Part shown: piece after piece, positions 26,247 to 35,363 of the stretch | Numbering within the stretch: position 1 is the stretch's first letter | How the letters are laid out: the number at the start of each line of letters is the position of its first letter | Origin: Streptomyces barkulensis | GTDB taxonomy: Bacteria > Actinomycetota > Actinomycetes > Streptomycetales > Streptomycetaceae | Direction: 5' to 3' | Assembly (NCBI RefSeq): GCF_002843305.1 | Contig: NZ_PGSG01000070.1 | Coordinates: forward strand, 1-61,635 | DNA length: 61,635 nucleotides | Position numbers and translations under genes: made by a program | Notes under the pieces: model-generated | The model's database searches: none | The model's input: the letters and a program-made list of their open reading frames with translations, nothing else | What the model was told of the DNA's origin: nothing

Positions 26247-27428
26247 TCAGGACTCCTTGGACAGGTGGACGGCGGGGGCGGAAGCGGACACGGCGGACAC
26301 GGCGGGTGTGGCGGGTACGGCGTCGACGCGCAGGTCGGGCCCGATCCGGTCGACCGCGGTCACCGTCAGTCGCAACACATCGGCGATGGTGGCGATTCCG
26401 GCGTCGGCGAGGGCGGCGGGCCCGGCGCCCACGAGGGCCGGGGCGAGGTAGGCGGTGACCCGGTCCACGGCGCGGGCCGCGACGAAGGCCGCGGCCAGGG
26501 TGGCGCCGCCCTCCAGCAGCACGGACCGCACACCGCGGTCGTGGAGGGCCGCGAGCAGCGCGGCGACGTCCAGGCCGCCGCCTGTTCCGGCGGCGCGCGG
26601 CAGCCGCACCACCTCGGCGTGCCCGTCGAGATGGGCGGTGGCGGCGTCCGGCAGGTCGTCGGCGACGGCGATCAGAGTGGGGGCCTCGCCGTCCAGGACA
26701 CGGGCGCCGGGCCGGACGGCGCGGGCCCCGGTGTCGGCGACGACGCGCAGCGGCTGGACGGCACCGGGGACGCCGCGCACCGCGAGGTGGGGGTCGTCGG
26801 CGCGGGCGGTGCCGGAGCCGACGAGCACCGCGTCGGCCTCGGCGCGCAGCCGGTGGACGTCGGCGCGGGCGGCGCCGGAGGTGATCCAGCGGCTGGTGCC
26901 GTCGGCGGCGGCGGTACGGCCGTCGAGGGTGGCGGCGTACTTCCAGCGCACGTACGGGCGGCCCAGGCGCACCGAGGTCAGCCAGGGGGCGTTGACCTCG
27001 GCGGCCTCCTCGGCCAGGAGGCCGCCCTCGGTGTCGATCCCGGCGGCGGCCAGGGTGTCCGCGCCGCCGCGGGCGTCGGGGGTGGGGTCGGCGACGGCGT
27101 AGACCACCCGGGTGACGCCGGCGTCGATCAGGGCGCGGCTGCACGGGCCGGTGCGGCCGGTGTGGTCGCAGGGTTCCAGGGTGACGACGGCGGTGCCGCC
27201 GCGGGCCGCCTCGCCGGCCTCGGCGAGGGCGTGGACCTCGGCGTGGGGGCCGCCGGCGCGCCGGTGCCAGCCCTCGCCGGCGACGCGCCCGGCGGCGTCG
27301 AGGACGACGCAGCCGACCACGGGGTTGGGGCTGGTGGAGCCGAGGCCTCGGGCGGAGAGGGCGACGGCGCGGCGCATGGCGTCGCGTTCGCGCTCCCGCG
27401 CGGTGGGCGCTGCGGCTTCGGTGGCCAC
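26247..27428 (-). CDS. ribD: Bifunctional pyrimidine deaminase/reductase
   Basis: RibD carries out the deamination and reduction of the pyrimidine intermediate in riboflavin synthesis. The N-terminal deaminase domain has NPVVGCVVLD, the zinc ligands HAEVHAL and EPCDHTGRTGPC. The C-terminal reductase domain (from about residue 155) has RPYVRWKYAATLDGR, VLVGSGTARADDP and the NADPH-binding region VLLEGGATLAAAF. At 393 residues it is close to family length. It is the first gene behind the FMN riboswitch; the GTG start has GGAGGA five bases upstream. Confidence 0.94.
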   Translation of the reverse strand: MATEAAAPTARERERDAMRRAVALSARGLGSTSPNPVVGCVVLDAAGRVAGEGWHRRAGGPHAEVHALAEAGEAARGGTAVVTLEPCDHTGRTGPCSRALIDAGVTRVVYAVADPTPDARGGADTLAAAGIDTEGGLLAEEAAEVNAPWLTSVRLGRPYVRWKYAATLDGRTAAADGTSRWITSGAARADVHRLRAEADAVLVGSGTARADDPHLAVRGVPGAVQPLRVVADTGARAVRPGARVLDGEAPTLIAVADDLPDAATAHLDGHAEVVRLPRAAGTGGGLDVAALLAALHDRGVRSVLLEGGATLAAAFVAARAVDRVTAYLAPALVGAGPAALADAGIATIADVLRLTVTAVDRIGPDLRVDAVPATPAVSAVSASAPAVHLSKES

Positions 27429-27589
27429 CGGGTCCTCCTGCCTCTTCGGGCACGGACTCCGGGGCGGTACGGGAAACGAGCGGTCTCACGGGGCGGACGG
27501 GACGCCGGGGCGCGGGCCGGATTCTCCGGGCCCGGCGGGGCGCCCGAGGATCCGCCTGCGGCGGCGTACCGGCCGTCTCGCGGCCCGCC

Positions 27590-27716
27590 GCGCACTGCCT
27601 CCCATCCGGACTTTGACCGTCGGTCCAGGAATTTCACCTGGTCAACCGGCCGCTGGCAGCGGCCGGGTCGCGGACTGTAACCGCCGGTTCGGAATTTCAC
27701 CGACCCCGGAGTGCGC
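27590..27716 (-). promoter_or_regulatory. FMN riboswitch (RFN element)
   Basis: On the minus strand the aptamer runs from 27716 to 27590, closed by a GCGCAC/GTGCGC pairing. Conserved RFN pieces are present in order: GGTCGGTGAAATTCCGAACC, GGCGGTTACAGTCC, CCAGGTGAAATTCCTGG, ACGGTCAAAGTCCGGATGG and GGAGGCAGTGCGC. When FMN binds it should stop expression of ribD and the genes behind it. The expression platform is the 27429-27589 leader, which is GC-rich with possible stems and ends in the ribD ribosome site. I see no gene between the aptamer and 27870. Confidence 0.95.
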
Positions 27717-27869
27717 TTGACGTTGGTACACGGCCAGTGTGCCACGTCAGGATCGGACGGCACCAGAGAGGGCCTGTGGACCGGCTCACAGCGGCCACCG
27801 GCGCCCTGGTCCGTACCCGCGCGGGCCGCCCGCTCCGCCGGGCCCGCGGCGGGAGCCGTCCACATCGCG

Positions 27870-29174
27870 TCACCGCGGGCTGAACAGCTCCCGCCGCGCC
27901 GCGTCCAGGGCCGTCACCAGGCCGCCGCCGAGCACCGGGCTTCCCTCGACCGTGCCGCACAGCACCTCGGTGGCCAGCGGGGACATCCCGGCCAGACGGC
28001 CGGCCACCCGTTCCGCGAGCGGTCGCCCTCCGGCCCGTCCCACCTCGCCGCCGAGCACCACGCAGCCGGGGTCGAGGACCGAGGCGACGGCGGCGGCGCC
28101 CACGGCGATCCGTTCGGCCAGCGCGTCCAGGAACGCCTCGGCGCCGGTTCCCGCCTCGCCGGCCACCGCGGCGCGGACCACCGCCTCCGCGGCGCGGACG
28201 CCGTCCCCGGGGGTGTGCCGCGGCGGCCGCAAGCCGTGCTCGCGCGCCAGTGCGCACACCGCCGCGGCGCCGGCCAGGGAGTGGAAGCCGCCGTCGCAGA
28301 CCGTCGCCGACGGCAGCCCGGCGGTGCCCGGCACCGGCAGGAAACCGACCTCGCCGGTGCCTCCGGAGGCGCCGCGGCGCAGTGCGCCGTCCAGGATCAC
28401 GGCGGCTCCCACTCCGTGCCCCAGCCAGAGCAGGACGAAGGTGTCGCGGCCGCGCGCCGCGCCGAGGCGGTGTTCGGCGATGCCCGCGAGGTTCACCTCG
28501 TTCTCCAGTACCACCGGGACGCCCAGCCGTTCGCGGATCACGGCCGGGACGCGGGCGTGCCAGGCCGGCAGCGTGGTGCTGCGGCCGAGGGCTCCGGTGG
28601 CCGGGTCGATCATGCCGGGGGCGCCGACGGTGACGGTGTGCAGCGTGGTGACGCCTGCCTCGCGCAGCGCCTCCCGCAGGGCGGTCACCGTCCGCTCCAC
28701 GGGGTCGCCCCCGCGGTCCGCGGCGCCCTTGTCACCCCCACCGCCCCCACCGTCCTCGGCGTCCTCGGCGTCCTCGGCGTCCTCCATGGGCAGTTCCGCA
28801 TCGCCGGCCGCGCCGCCCGCGAGGTCGGCCAGGGCGAAGGAGACGCCGCCGGTGCGGACGTCGACGGCCGCGACATGGACGCGGTCGGCGACGAGGCCGT
28901 ACAGCCGGGCGTTGGGCCCGCGGCGGGTCTCCCCCGCCTCGCCGGCGTCCCGGACCAGCCCGTCCTCGGCCAGGCGCCGCAGCAGGTCGGCGACGCTGGG
29001 GCGGGACAGCCCGGTCAGCTCCTTGAGCCGGCCGGCCGTCAGGGGGCCGTGCTCCACCAGCAGTTCCAGCGCGATCCGGTCGTTGATGGCGCGAGCCGTG
29101 CGGGGCGAGGCGGTGCGCGCGGGACGGACCGGGGGGAAGGGGGCTTCGGGCTCGGGCCGTGGGGGCGTGGTCAT
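27870..29174 (-). CDS. ROK-family transcriptional regulator
   Basis: This 434-residue repressor-type protein has an N-terminal winged helix (TAGRLKELTGLSRPSVADLL, about residues 45-65) and a C-terminal ROK sugar-kinase-like domain (NEVNLAGIAE, GHGVGAAVILDG and GGEVGRAGG). The CxCGxxGC zinc motif of many ROK proteins is not visible, so kinase activity is unlikely. An acidic and glycine tract (MEDAEDAEDAEDGGGGGG) encoded by 9-base repeats interrupts the two domains. It is divergent from an MFS transporter, with a palindromic operator between. It probably represses both genes and responds to a sugar or related ligand. Confidence 0.85.
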   Translation of the reverse strand: MTTPPRPEPEAPFPPVRPARTASPRTARAINDRIALELLVEHGPLTAGRLKELTGLSRPSVADLLRRLAEDGLVRDAGEAGETRRGPNARLYGLVADRVHVAAVDVRTGGVSFALADLAGGAAGDAELPMEDAEDAEDAEDGGGGGGDKGAADRGGDPVERTVTALREALREAGVTTLHTVTVGAPGMIDPATGALGRSTTLPAWHARVPAVIRERLGVPVVLENEVNLAGIAEHRLGAARGRDTFVLLWLGHGVGAAVILDGALRRGASGGTGEVGFLPVPGTAGLPSATVCDGGFHSLAGAAAVCALAREHGLRPPRHTPGDGVRAAEAVVRAAVAGEAGTGAEAFLDALAERIAVGAAAVASVLDPGCVVLGGEVGRAGGRPLAERVAGRLAGMSPLATEVLCGTVEGSPVLGGGLVTALDAARRELFSPR

Positions 29175-29203
29175 GCGGGAATCCTCGCAGATTCCCTTTT
29201 CAT

Positions 29204-29220
29204 TCAGGAAGCCTTCCTGA
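29204..29220. promoter_or_regulatory. Palindromic operator between ROK regulator and MFS gene
   Basis: TCAGGAAG and CTTCCTGA are exact complements around a single central C. The site is in the 58-base divergent gap, 12 bases before the MFS start. A TAGTTT box directly follows, giving a plausible -10 with little or no leader. The divergent ROK protein is the obvious ligand-controlled binder, by position. Confidence 0.65.
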
Positions 29221-29232
29221 TAGTTTGCGCGC

Positions 29233-30426
29233 ATGCCCTCCTCCTCCATCGGCCGGGCCCGGCGCTCGGTCGCCCTGGTCTTCGCCCTGCACGGCGCGGT
29301 CTCCGGCGGTTTCACCACCCGCATCCCCTGGCTGCGGGACCAGCTCGACCTGAGCAACGGTCAGCTGGGGCTCGCCCTGGCCTTCCCCGCGATCGGCGCC
29401 TCGCTCGCCATGCCGCTGGCCGGGCGCGTCATGCACCGCCACGGCGGACGGGCGGCCGTACGCGCCCTGCTCGCCCTGTGGTGCGCCTCGCTCGCCCTGC
29501 CCGCCCTCTCCCCCCACCTGGCCGTGCTCTGCGCCGCGTTCCTCGTCCTGGGCGCCGCCGCCGGGATGGCGGATGTGGCCATGAACGCCCAGGGGGTGGA
29601 GGTGGAGCAGCGTCACGGCCGCTCGATCATGTCCGGGCTGCACGGCATGTGGAGCGTGGGCGCGCTGCTGGGCTCGGCGGCCGGCGTGGGCGCCGTCCAC
29701 CTCGGTCTGGACGCCCGGATCCACCTCGCGCTGGCCGCCGCCGCCCTGGCCGCGGCCGTTCCGGCGGCCTGCCGCGGCCTGCTGGACGTACGTCCCGCAC
29801 CGGGGCAGAAGGCGCCGCCGCGCTTCGCACTGCCGCCGCGTTCGGCCCTGCTGATCGGTGCGGTGGGCATGTGCGCGGTGCTCGCCGAGGGTGCCTCGAT
29901 GGACTGGTCCGGTGTCTACCTCCGGGACGTCACCGGCGCGTCGGCGACGGTCGCGGCCGCGAGCTACACCGCGTTCGCCTGCACCATGGCCGCCGCCCGT
30001 CTGGCCGGCGACGCCGCCGTGCGCCGTATCGGCCCGGTGCGCACGGTGCGGATCAGCGGCGTCCTGGCCACCGTGGGCGGAGCGCTGGTGGTGACCGCGC
30101 CCGGCCCGGTGGCGGGCGTCGCCGGGTTCGCCCTCCTGGGCATCGGGATCGCCGTGGTGGTGCCGCTGGCCTTCGCCGCCGCCGGGCACAGCGGCCCGGC
30201 TCCCGGGCAGGCCATCGCCGGCGTCGCCACCATCACCTACACCACCGGGCTGGCCGCGCCGACCGTCATCGGTCTGCTCGCCGAACTGGTCTCGCTGCGG
30301 GCGTCGTTCGCCCTGGTCACCGCCGCCACCGCCGTCCTCGTCCTGGCCGCCGGAGTGCTGGGCGCCCCGCGCCGGGGCGACGTCGTCGCCCAGAGCGCCG
30401 GGGAGGCGCGGGCCGAACTGCGCTGA
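29233..30426 (+). CDS. MFS transporter
   Basis: This is a 397-residue major facilitator protein with about twelve hydrophobic segments. The N-terminal half begins VALVFALHGAVSGGFTTRIPW and contains the loop MHRHGGRAAVR between helices 2 and 3. Later it has GLHGMWSVGALLGSAAG and a central cytoplasmic loop near residue 190. The layout resembles the YbjJ-like group of small-molecule or sugar transporters, but the substrate cannot be read. The ATG is so near the likely -10 box that the mRNA may be leaderless. It is probably controlled by the divergent ROK regulator. Confidence 0.8.
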   Translation: MPSSSIGRARRSVALVFALHGAVSGGFTTRIPWLRDQLDLSNGQLGLALAFPAIGASLAMPLAGRVMHRHGGRAAVRALLALWCASLALPALSPHLAVLCAAFLVLGAAAGMADVAMNAQGVEVEQRHGRSIMSGLHGMWSVGALLGSAAGVGAVHLGLDARIHLALAAAALAAAVPAACRGLLDVRPAPGQKAPPRFALPPRSALLIGAVGMCAVLAEGASMDWSGVYLRDVTGASATVAAASYTAFACTMAAARLAGDAAVRRIGPVRTVRISGVLATVGGALVVTAPGPVAGVAGFALLGIGIAVVVPLAFAAAGHSGPAPGQAIAGVATITYTTGLAAPTVIGLLAELVSLRASFALVTAATAVLVLAAGVLGAPRRGDVVAQSAGEARAELR

Positions 30427-30475
30427 GGCCGACCGAAGCGGCACGGACGGGCGGCGGGCACGGACGGGCGGGCGG

Positions 30476-31894
30476 TCAGGAAAAGCCGTCCGTGAGACGG
30501 GCGGTCAGATCGTCCACCTCGGGCCGGCCGCTCCACCGGGCCGCCAGCCTGTCCCGCAGCCCCCGCAACTCCCGGCCGACCATCACGCTGGACGCGGCGG
30601 AGGCCTCCGCCAGTACCGGCCCGGCCACGGCCATCGCGGCCTCCAGGTCTCCGGCGCAGGCGTGTCCGTCGGCCAGCCGCAGTGTGAACAGCAGCCGTGT
30701 GGGGCGCGTACGCGGTCCCAGACGGTCCAGCGACGTCCGCGCCGCCTCGACGGCGAGACGGGCGGCCGACCTGTCCGAGGTCATGGCGGCGATGTCGCGC
30801 AGCGCCCCGGCGGCACCGGACTCCACCCGCACCGGCCCGGGGAAGGTCGCCAGCCAGGGCACCTCCGCGGTGTCCCGCTCCCCGAAGCGGTCCAGGCCGT
30901 CCCGGGCGAGGGCGATGTGCCGCAGGCACTGCCGTATGTCGCCGCCGAGCGTGTGACCGCGGGCCTCGCACAGATGGGCCATGGTGGCCGCCCAGTGGCG
31001 GCCGGGGGCCGCCTCCCTGATCGCGCGCGCGTAGGCCAGCGCCGAGGGGGCGTCGTTCTCCAGCTTCGCCAGCGTGCTCATGTCGATGAGCAGGGCGACC
31101 CGCATCGAGCTGTCCCCGCACGCGGCCGCCCAGCGGACCCCCTTGTCGAACCAGGCCATCGCCAGCCCGTTCTGACCGTGCAGCATCCGCAGCTCGCCCG
31201 CGAGCTCCGCGTAGGCCGCGGCGAGGCGGAGCAGTGCCCGCCTCGCCGGTTCCCGGCAGCCGGCCGTCTCCAGCCGCCGCACGATCGCGTGCAGGGTGTG
31301 CTCGACCTCCGCGGCCAGTGTGGGCGAGGGCCGCTCGTCACCGGCCCGCTCGTACACCGCCAGCAGGCCGGCCAGGACGTGCACGGTGTCGGCGCCGGCG
31401 CCCGGTGGGGCCCCGGGGGCACGGAAGGCTCCGTGGAGCGCGGACGCCTCCTCCAGGGGCGGCACCGCGCAGCCCTCCCCGCCGTGCAGCGGACACGTCA
31501 TGGCGTAGCTGGGCAGGCGCGAGGGCCATACCAGTCCGTCCGGCACCGCCGGTCCGGTGCCGCGCGCCGCGCCCTCCCCGGGCAGCGGGGCCGCCCGGAG
31601 CACGCCGGCGGCCGGGGCGCAGGAGCGCGCCTCGGCCACCGCCGTCCAGACGGCCACCAGTTCACCGCCCGCTCCCAGAATCTCGTCCAGGCGGCGTACC
31701 AGCGGGGGCAGCGGCTGACGTACGCCGCTCTCCAGTTTGCTGATCGCGCTGTGGTCGTAGCCGACCCGGGCACCGAGCTGGGCCTGCGTCAGTCCCAGAC
31801 TCCGCCGCCAGTGGCGCAGCCTGCCGCCGAACTCGGCCCACGGCTCCGGGACGCGGGACGGGGGTGTGCGCTTCGGTGTCTCGCCGTCGTCCAC
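30476..31894 (-). CDS. XRE-type helix-turn-helix regulator with helical C-terminal region
   Basis: This 472-residue protein has a clear XRE DNA-binding domain at about 20-75 (WRRSLGLTQAQLGARVGYDH, SAISKLESGVRQPLPP). A long alanine-rich helical region with TPR-like repeats follows. This is the common Streptomyces type of large HTH protein with unknown ligand. The GTG start at 31894 is supported by GGAGG five bases upstream. It converges with the MFS gene and lies upstream of, but in the same direction as, nothing obvious. Its target is unknown. Confidence 0.8.
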   Translation of the reverse strand: MDDGETPKRTPPSRVPEPWAEFGGRLRHWRRSLGLTQAQLGARVGYDHSAISKLESGVRQPLPPLVRRLDEILGAGGELVAVWTAVAEARSCAPAAGVLRAAPLPGEGAARGTGPAVPDGLVWPSRLPSYAMTCPLHGGEGCAVPPLEEASALHGAFRAPGAPPGAGADTVHVLAGLLAVYERAGDERPSPTLAAEVEHTLHAIVRRLETAGCREPARRALLRLAAAYAELAGELRMLHGQNGLAMAWFDKGVRWAAACGDSSMRVALLIDMSTLAKLENDAPSALAYARAIREAAPGRHWAATMAHLCEARGHTLGGDIRQCLRHIALARDGLDRFGERDTAEVPWLATFPGPVRVESGAAGALRDIAAMTSDRSAARLAVEAARTSLDRLGPRTRPTRLLFTLRLADGHACAGDLEAAMAVAGPVLAEASAASSVMVGRELRGLRDRLAARWSGRPEVDDLTARLTDGFS

Positions 31895-32034
31895 CGGACC
31901 TCCTGAGCGCCGCGGGGAGGGGGGGAGACGGGGTGATGTCCGCCCCGCCGCCCGCGCGCTGGGCCGGGGATTTTAGCGCGCACGGCCCCCGGCCGGAACC
32001 GCCCCGCGCCCGGCCAGGGGCGCGGGGCGCCGTC

Positions 32035-33021
32035 TCAGGGCACCGCGGTCGTCCCGGACCGCTGCCGGGCTCGACCGGCGGTCTCGTCGCGGAGCGCCGC
32101 CAGGTACCGCTCGGCGTCCAGGGCGGCCGCGCATCCGCTGCCGGCCGCCGTGACGGCCTGGCGGTAGGTGTGGTCGACCACGTCCCCGGCCGCGAACACC
32201 CCCGGCACTCCGGTACGGGTGGACGGGGCGTCCACCAGCACGTACCCGGCCTCGTCGAGGGCGAGCTGACCGGTGACCAGCTCACTGCGCGGATCGTGGC
32301 CGATCGCGACGAACAGCCCCGTCACCGACGTCTCCTCCGTGGCCCCGGTGACCGTGTCCCGCAGTGTGACGCCGGTCAGGCCGGTGTCGCCGTGCAGGGC
32401 CGTCACCTCGCGTTCGAAGGCGAAGGTGACCTTGGGGTCGGCGAAGGCCCGCCGCTGCATCGCCTTGGAGGCCCGCAGGGCGCCGCGGCGGTGGACGACG
32501 GTGACCGAGCGGGCGTACCGGCTCAGGAAGGTGGCCTCCTCCAGAGCGGTGTCGCCGCCGCCGACCACGGCGACGTCGTGGCCGCGGAAGAAGAACCCGT
32601 CGCAGGTGGCGCACCAGGACACCCCCCGTCCGGACAGCTCGTCCTCGCGCTCCAGGCCGAGTTTGCGGTAGCCCGACCCGGTGGCGACGATCACCGTCCG
32701 CGCCCGGTGCCGCCGGCCCGCGCCGTCGGTGATCTGTTTGACCTCCCCCGCCAGGTCGACGGCGGCGACGTCCTCGTCGACCAGTTCGGCGCCGAACCGT
32801 CCGGCCTGCGCGCGCATGGCGTCCATCAGGTCCGGTCCCTGCACGCCCTCGGGGAAGCCCGGGTAGTTCTCCACCTCGGTGGTGGTCGCCAGCGATCCGC
32901 CGATGAGGGCCCGGCCGCAGAAGACCAGCGGGCGCAGCGCGGCGCGGGCGGCGTAGAGGGCGGCGGTGTAGCCGGCGGGGCCGGATCCGATGACGACGAC
33001 CTCCCGGATCCCGGCGCTCAC
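32035..33021 (-). CDS. Thioredoxin-reductase-like FAD/NADPH disulfide oxidoreductase
   Basis: This 328-residue flavoprotein has the two nucleotide-binding domains of thioredoxin reductase. The FAD motif is [20 protein letters not shown] at the start, the redox pair is in [11 protein letters not shown] near residues 137-140, the NADPH motif is [14 protein letters not shown], and the C-terminal FAD motif is [15 protein letters not shown]. Related enzymes also make the disulfides of gliotoxin and holomycin. It differs from housekeeping TrxB by locus: its GTG start overlaps the subtilase stop, and a secreted thioredoxin and a rhodanese lie upstream in the same line headed by a cyclodipeptide synthase. 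Confidence 0.8.
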   Translation of the reverse strand: MSAGIREVVVIGSGPAGYTAALYAARAALRPLVFCGRALIGGSLATTTEVENYPGFPEGVQGPDLMDAMRAQAGRFGAELVDEDVAAVDLAGEVKQITDGAGRRHRARTVIVATGSGYRKLGLEREDELSGRGVSWCATCDGFFFRGHDVAVVGGGDTALEEATFLSRYARSVTVVHRRGALRASKAMQRRAFADPKVTFAFEREVTALHGDTGLTGVTLRDTVTGATEETSVTGLFVAIGHDPRSELVTGQLALDEAGYVLVDAPSTRTGVPGVFAAGDVVDHTYRQAVTAAGSGCAAALDAERYLAALRDETAGRARQRSGTTAVP

Positions 33022-34304
33022 CGGTCGCCCCGCCCGTCCGTGCCCTCGGGCCGGCCCGTGTACAGCAGCAGGTTGCGGGAGTCCGGTCCCGCGTCGCGCA
33101 CCCGGCCCCCGGTGGCGGCTTCGGCGAGCGCCTCGTCCAGTTCCTCGGGGGTCGCCCCGGGGTGCTCGGCCAGGTGGACCGCCGCGGCGCCGGTCACATG
33201 GGCGGTGGCGGCGGAGGTGCCGGAGAGTCCGGTGTAGTGGCGGTCGCCCCGGGAGCCGGCCGTGGTGATGCCGGTTCCGGGCGCGAACAGGTGTACGCAG
33301 TAACCGTGGTTGGACCAGGCGGGACGGCTGTCGTCGCGGTCGGTGGCGGCCACGGTGATGGCGGTGGTCTGCCGGCCCGGGGTGGTCTCGCAGGACTCGG
33401 TCCCGTTTCCGGCCCCGTCGCCGTTTCCGGCGGCGGCGGTGTACGCGATCCCCTTCCGCGTCATCTCGTAGAGCTGGAGGTCGAGCACCGATCCGGGCTC
33501 GCCGGAGAAGCCCAGGTTGACCACCGCGGGCCGCCGGGCGTTGGCGGTGATCCAGTCGACGGCGGACATGATGTGCTCCATCGTCCCGGTGCCGTCGCAG
33601 CCGAGGGCGCGCACCGACTCCACCGTGGCGCCCTTGGCGACACCGGTCCACCGTCCGGCCGCGATGGCCGCCGTCGCGGTGCCGTGCCCGTGGCAGTCGC
33701 CGCCGCCGCCCGGCCCCGGGGTGATCGCGTCGTACGCGCCGCGCGCCCGGCCCGCGAACTCCCCGTGGCCGGTGCGGACTCCGGTGTCGACGACGTACAC
33801 ATGCGTCCCGGCTCCGGTGCCGTGGAAGGCGTGGACGCCGTTCAGCGGCAGGTCCCGCTGGTCGATGCGGTCCAGGCCCCAGGAGGGCGGCCATATCTGG
33901 ACGCCGCCGCCGGCGGCGGACACCGCACCCCCGTGCTGCCGTCCGGCGACCCGGTAGAGGCGGTCGCCGGTGATGGAGCTGACGCGGGTGTCCCTGTAGT
34001 AGCCGGCCAGCTGCTCCTCGGTCAGCGAGACGGAGAACGCCTGCGAGGCCGCGTAGTACACCCGGCGCAGTTCGCCCCCGTGGTCGGCGGTCAGCTGCCG
34101 GGCCCGTTCGGTGACCGCCTCCCGTGTCGCCTCCGTGTCGTGGACCTGGATGATGTGGACGGCCGGCGTGGAGGGGGCAAAGGACGCGGAGGAGGGCCGG
34201 TCGGCCGGGGCCGCGAGGGCCACCGGGCCGGCGGCCGGCAGGGACAGTGCCGCACCGACCGCGGCGGCCACCGCCACGGCGGCCCTCGGCAGGGATCTCT
34301 TCAT
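33018..34304 (-). CDS. Secreted S8-family serine protease (subtilase)
   Basis: The protein has 428 residues from ATG 34304, which begins a signal peptide ([20 protein letters not shown]). An inhibitor-type propeptide follows ([20 protein letters not shown]). The catalytic Asp is in [11 protein letters not shown] near residue 171, the His in [10 protein letters not shown] near 206, the oxyanion Asn in [11 protein letters not shown], and the Ser in [16 protein letters not shown] near 364. The usual Pro after GTSxAx is replaced by Ala. Such enzymes mature outside the cell. The gene sits between the secreted thioredoxin and the flavoprotein; its stop overlaps the flavoprotein start. Confidence 0.85.
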   Translation of the reverse strand: MKRSLPRAAVAVAAAVGAALSLPAAGPVALAAPADRPSSASFAPSTPAVHIIQVHDTEATREAVTERARQLTADHGGELRRVYYAASQAFSVSLTEEQLAGYYRDTRVSSITGDRLYRVAGRQHGGAVSAAGGGVQIWPPSWGLDRIDQRDLPLNGVHAFHGTGAGTHVYVVDTGVRTGHGEFAGRARGAYDAITPGPGGGGDCHGHGTATAAIAAGRWTGVAKGATVESVRALGCDGTGTMEHIMSAVDWITANARRPAVVNLGFSGEPGSVLDLQLYEMTRKGIAYTAAAGNGDGAGNGTESCETTPGRQTTAITVAATDRDDSRPAWSNHGYCVHLFAPGTGITTAGSRGDRHYTGLSGTSAATAHVTGAAAVHLAEHPGATPEELDEALAEAATGGRVRDAGPDSRNLLLYTGRPEGTDGRGDR

Positions 34305-34432
34305 GGGGGGTCGGGCCTTTCGCTTACGGTCGCGGGGAGCTGACCCGCGAGAGTGGAGGACGGGCGCACACTCCGCGCCGCCGGAGGGCGAGGGAGCGTG
34401 CCGGCCGCCGCGGCGGCCGGCACGCGGGGGCG

Positions 34433-34882
34433 TCACAGGTTGTTCAGCCAGATGCGCAGCGAGGTCGGCCCGTCGTAGCCGACCATGCGGCTGCCGGCCT
34501 CCCGGCCGTCTTGGATGTTGAGCAGAGCCGGGATGCCGCGGACTCCGTAGCTCCGCGACAGGTCGGGGTTGCGGTCGACGTCGACGCGCGCCCAGATCCA
34601 GGCGCCGTTGTCCTCGGTGTTGTACTTCTGGAGGTACGGCTTCTGCCGCTGGCACCAGTAGCACCAGGATGCGGTGAAGTCGAGCACCACGGGCTTGGTG
34701 TACGACCACTCCATGACCTGGGCGTAGTTGGCCGGGGTCACGTCGACGACGCCGGGGATGCTGGCGGCGGATGCCCGGGCCGCCGTCGCCTCCGGGGCGG
34801 CGGGAGCCGCGGCGGCCTGCGCGGCCGCGCCCGTGAACAGCAGCGCGGCGGCGGCCGCCGCGGCGGCCAGTCTGCGAATCAT
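34433..34882 (-). CDS. Secreted thioredoxin-like protein
   Basis: This 149-residue protein has an alanine-rich signal peptide (about residues 1-27) and one thioredoxin domain. The redox motif is FTASWCYWCQRQK, with Cys74 and Cys77, and the cis-Pro is in GVRGIPALLNI. A CYWC centre differs from the CGPC of cytoplasmic thioredoxins and resembles DsbD-end or SoxW-type proteins. It would work on the outer face of the membrane. The 3' flank has 128 bases before the subtilase start. The upstream gap of 126 bases to the rhodanese gene holds nothing I recognise beyond a ribosome site. Confidence 0.8.
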   Translation of the reverse strand: MIRRLAAAAAAAALLFTGAAAQAAAAPAAPEATAARASAASIPGVVDVTPANYAQVMEWSYTKPVVLDFTASWCYWCQRQKPYLQKYNTEDNGAWIWARVDVDRNPDLSRSYGVRGIPALLNIQDGREAGSRMVGYDGPTSLRIWLNNL

Positions 34883-35008
34883 GATCCATCTCCTTCTCGT
34901 GGGGTGGAGCGCGGGGTGGAGCGGGGTGGGACGTGCACGGCGGCTGGAAGCCGCCGCACAGATGGGGGGTGGACGGGTCCCGGTGGGGAACGGGGCCCGG
35001 GCCAGCGT

Positions 35009-35362
35009 TCAGGCCGCGGAGGTCTCCGTGGGCAGGCCGTGGGCGACCCAGTCCTCGATCCCCTCGCGGTACTTGCGCACGTCCGTGTAGCCGAGCGCCA
35101 CCAGACGGGCGCCGACGAGTTCGCTGTTGCGGCACGGCACGTTCGCGCAGTACACGACGATGGGGACGGTGCGGTCCGGCAGTACGGCGGGCGCGAGTTC
35201 GTCGGTGAACCGCTGCGCGTCCTCGTAGGGGAACCCGGGGATGTTCACCGCGCCGGGCAGGTGCTCGCGTTCGTAGTAGGCCGCCGGCATCGTGTCGACC
35301 ACGACGGTCTTCCCGGCGTCCATCCCGGCCTTCAGTTCGTCCCTCTTCACCAGGGGTAGCAC
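35009..35362 (-). CDS. Single-domain rhodanese-like sulfurtransferase
   Basis: This 117-residue rhodanese domain has VVVDTMPAAYYEREHLPGAV at the start of the fold and an active-site Cys72 in VVYCANVPCRNSE. It has a second Cys77 in the loop, which many single-domain rhodaneses lack. Rhodaneses carry persulfide sulfur between partners in the cytoplasm. The gene starts one base before the stop of the permease gene behind the cyclodipeptide synthase, so it belongs to that transcript. No partner protein that uses the sulfur is obvious. Confidence 0.8.
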   Translation of the reverse strand: MLPLVKRDELKAGMDAGKTVVVDTMPAAYYEREHLPGAVNIPGFPYEDAQRFTDELAPAVLPDRTVPIVVYCANVPCRNSELVGARLVALGYTDVRKYREGIEDWVAHGLPTETSAA

Positions 35363-35363
35363 G

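Noticed and set aside
24880..27489. An 869-codon reading through ribM, ribE and ribD in one frame
   Set aside because: Only the ribM part is protein-like. Upstream it runs out of frame through ribE and ribD, giving arginine/proline-rich sequence.
32035..33021. Housekeeping thioredoxin reductase TrxB
   Set aside because: The motif set fits, but the locus lacks the usual cytoplasmic thioredoxin and chromosome-partition neighbours, so a dedicated paralogue is more likely.
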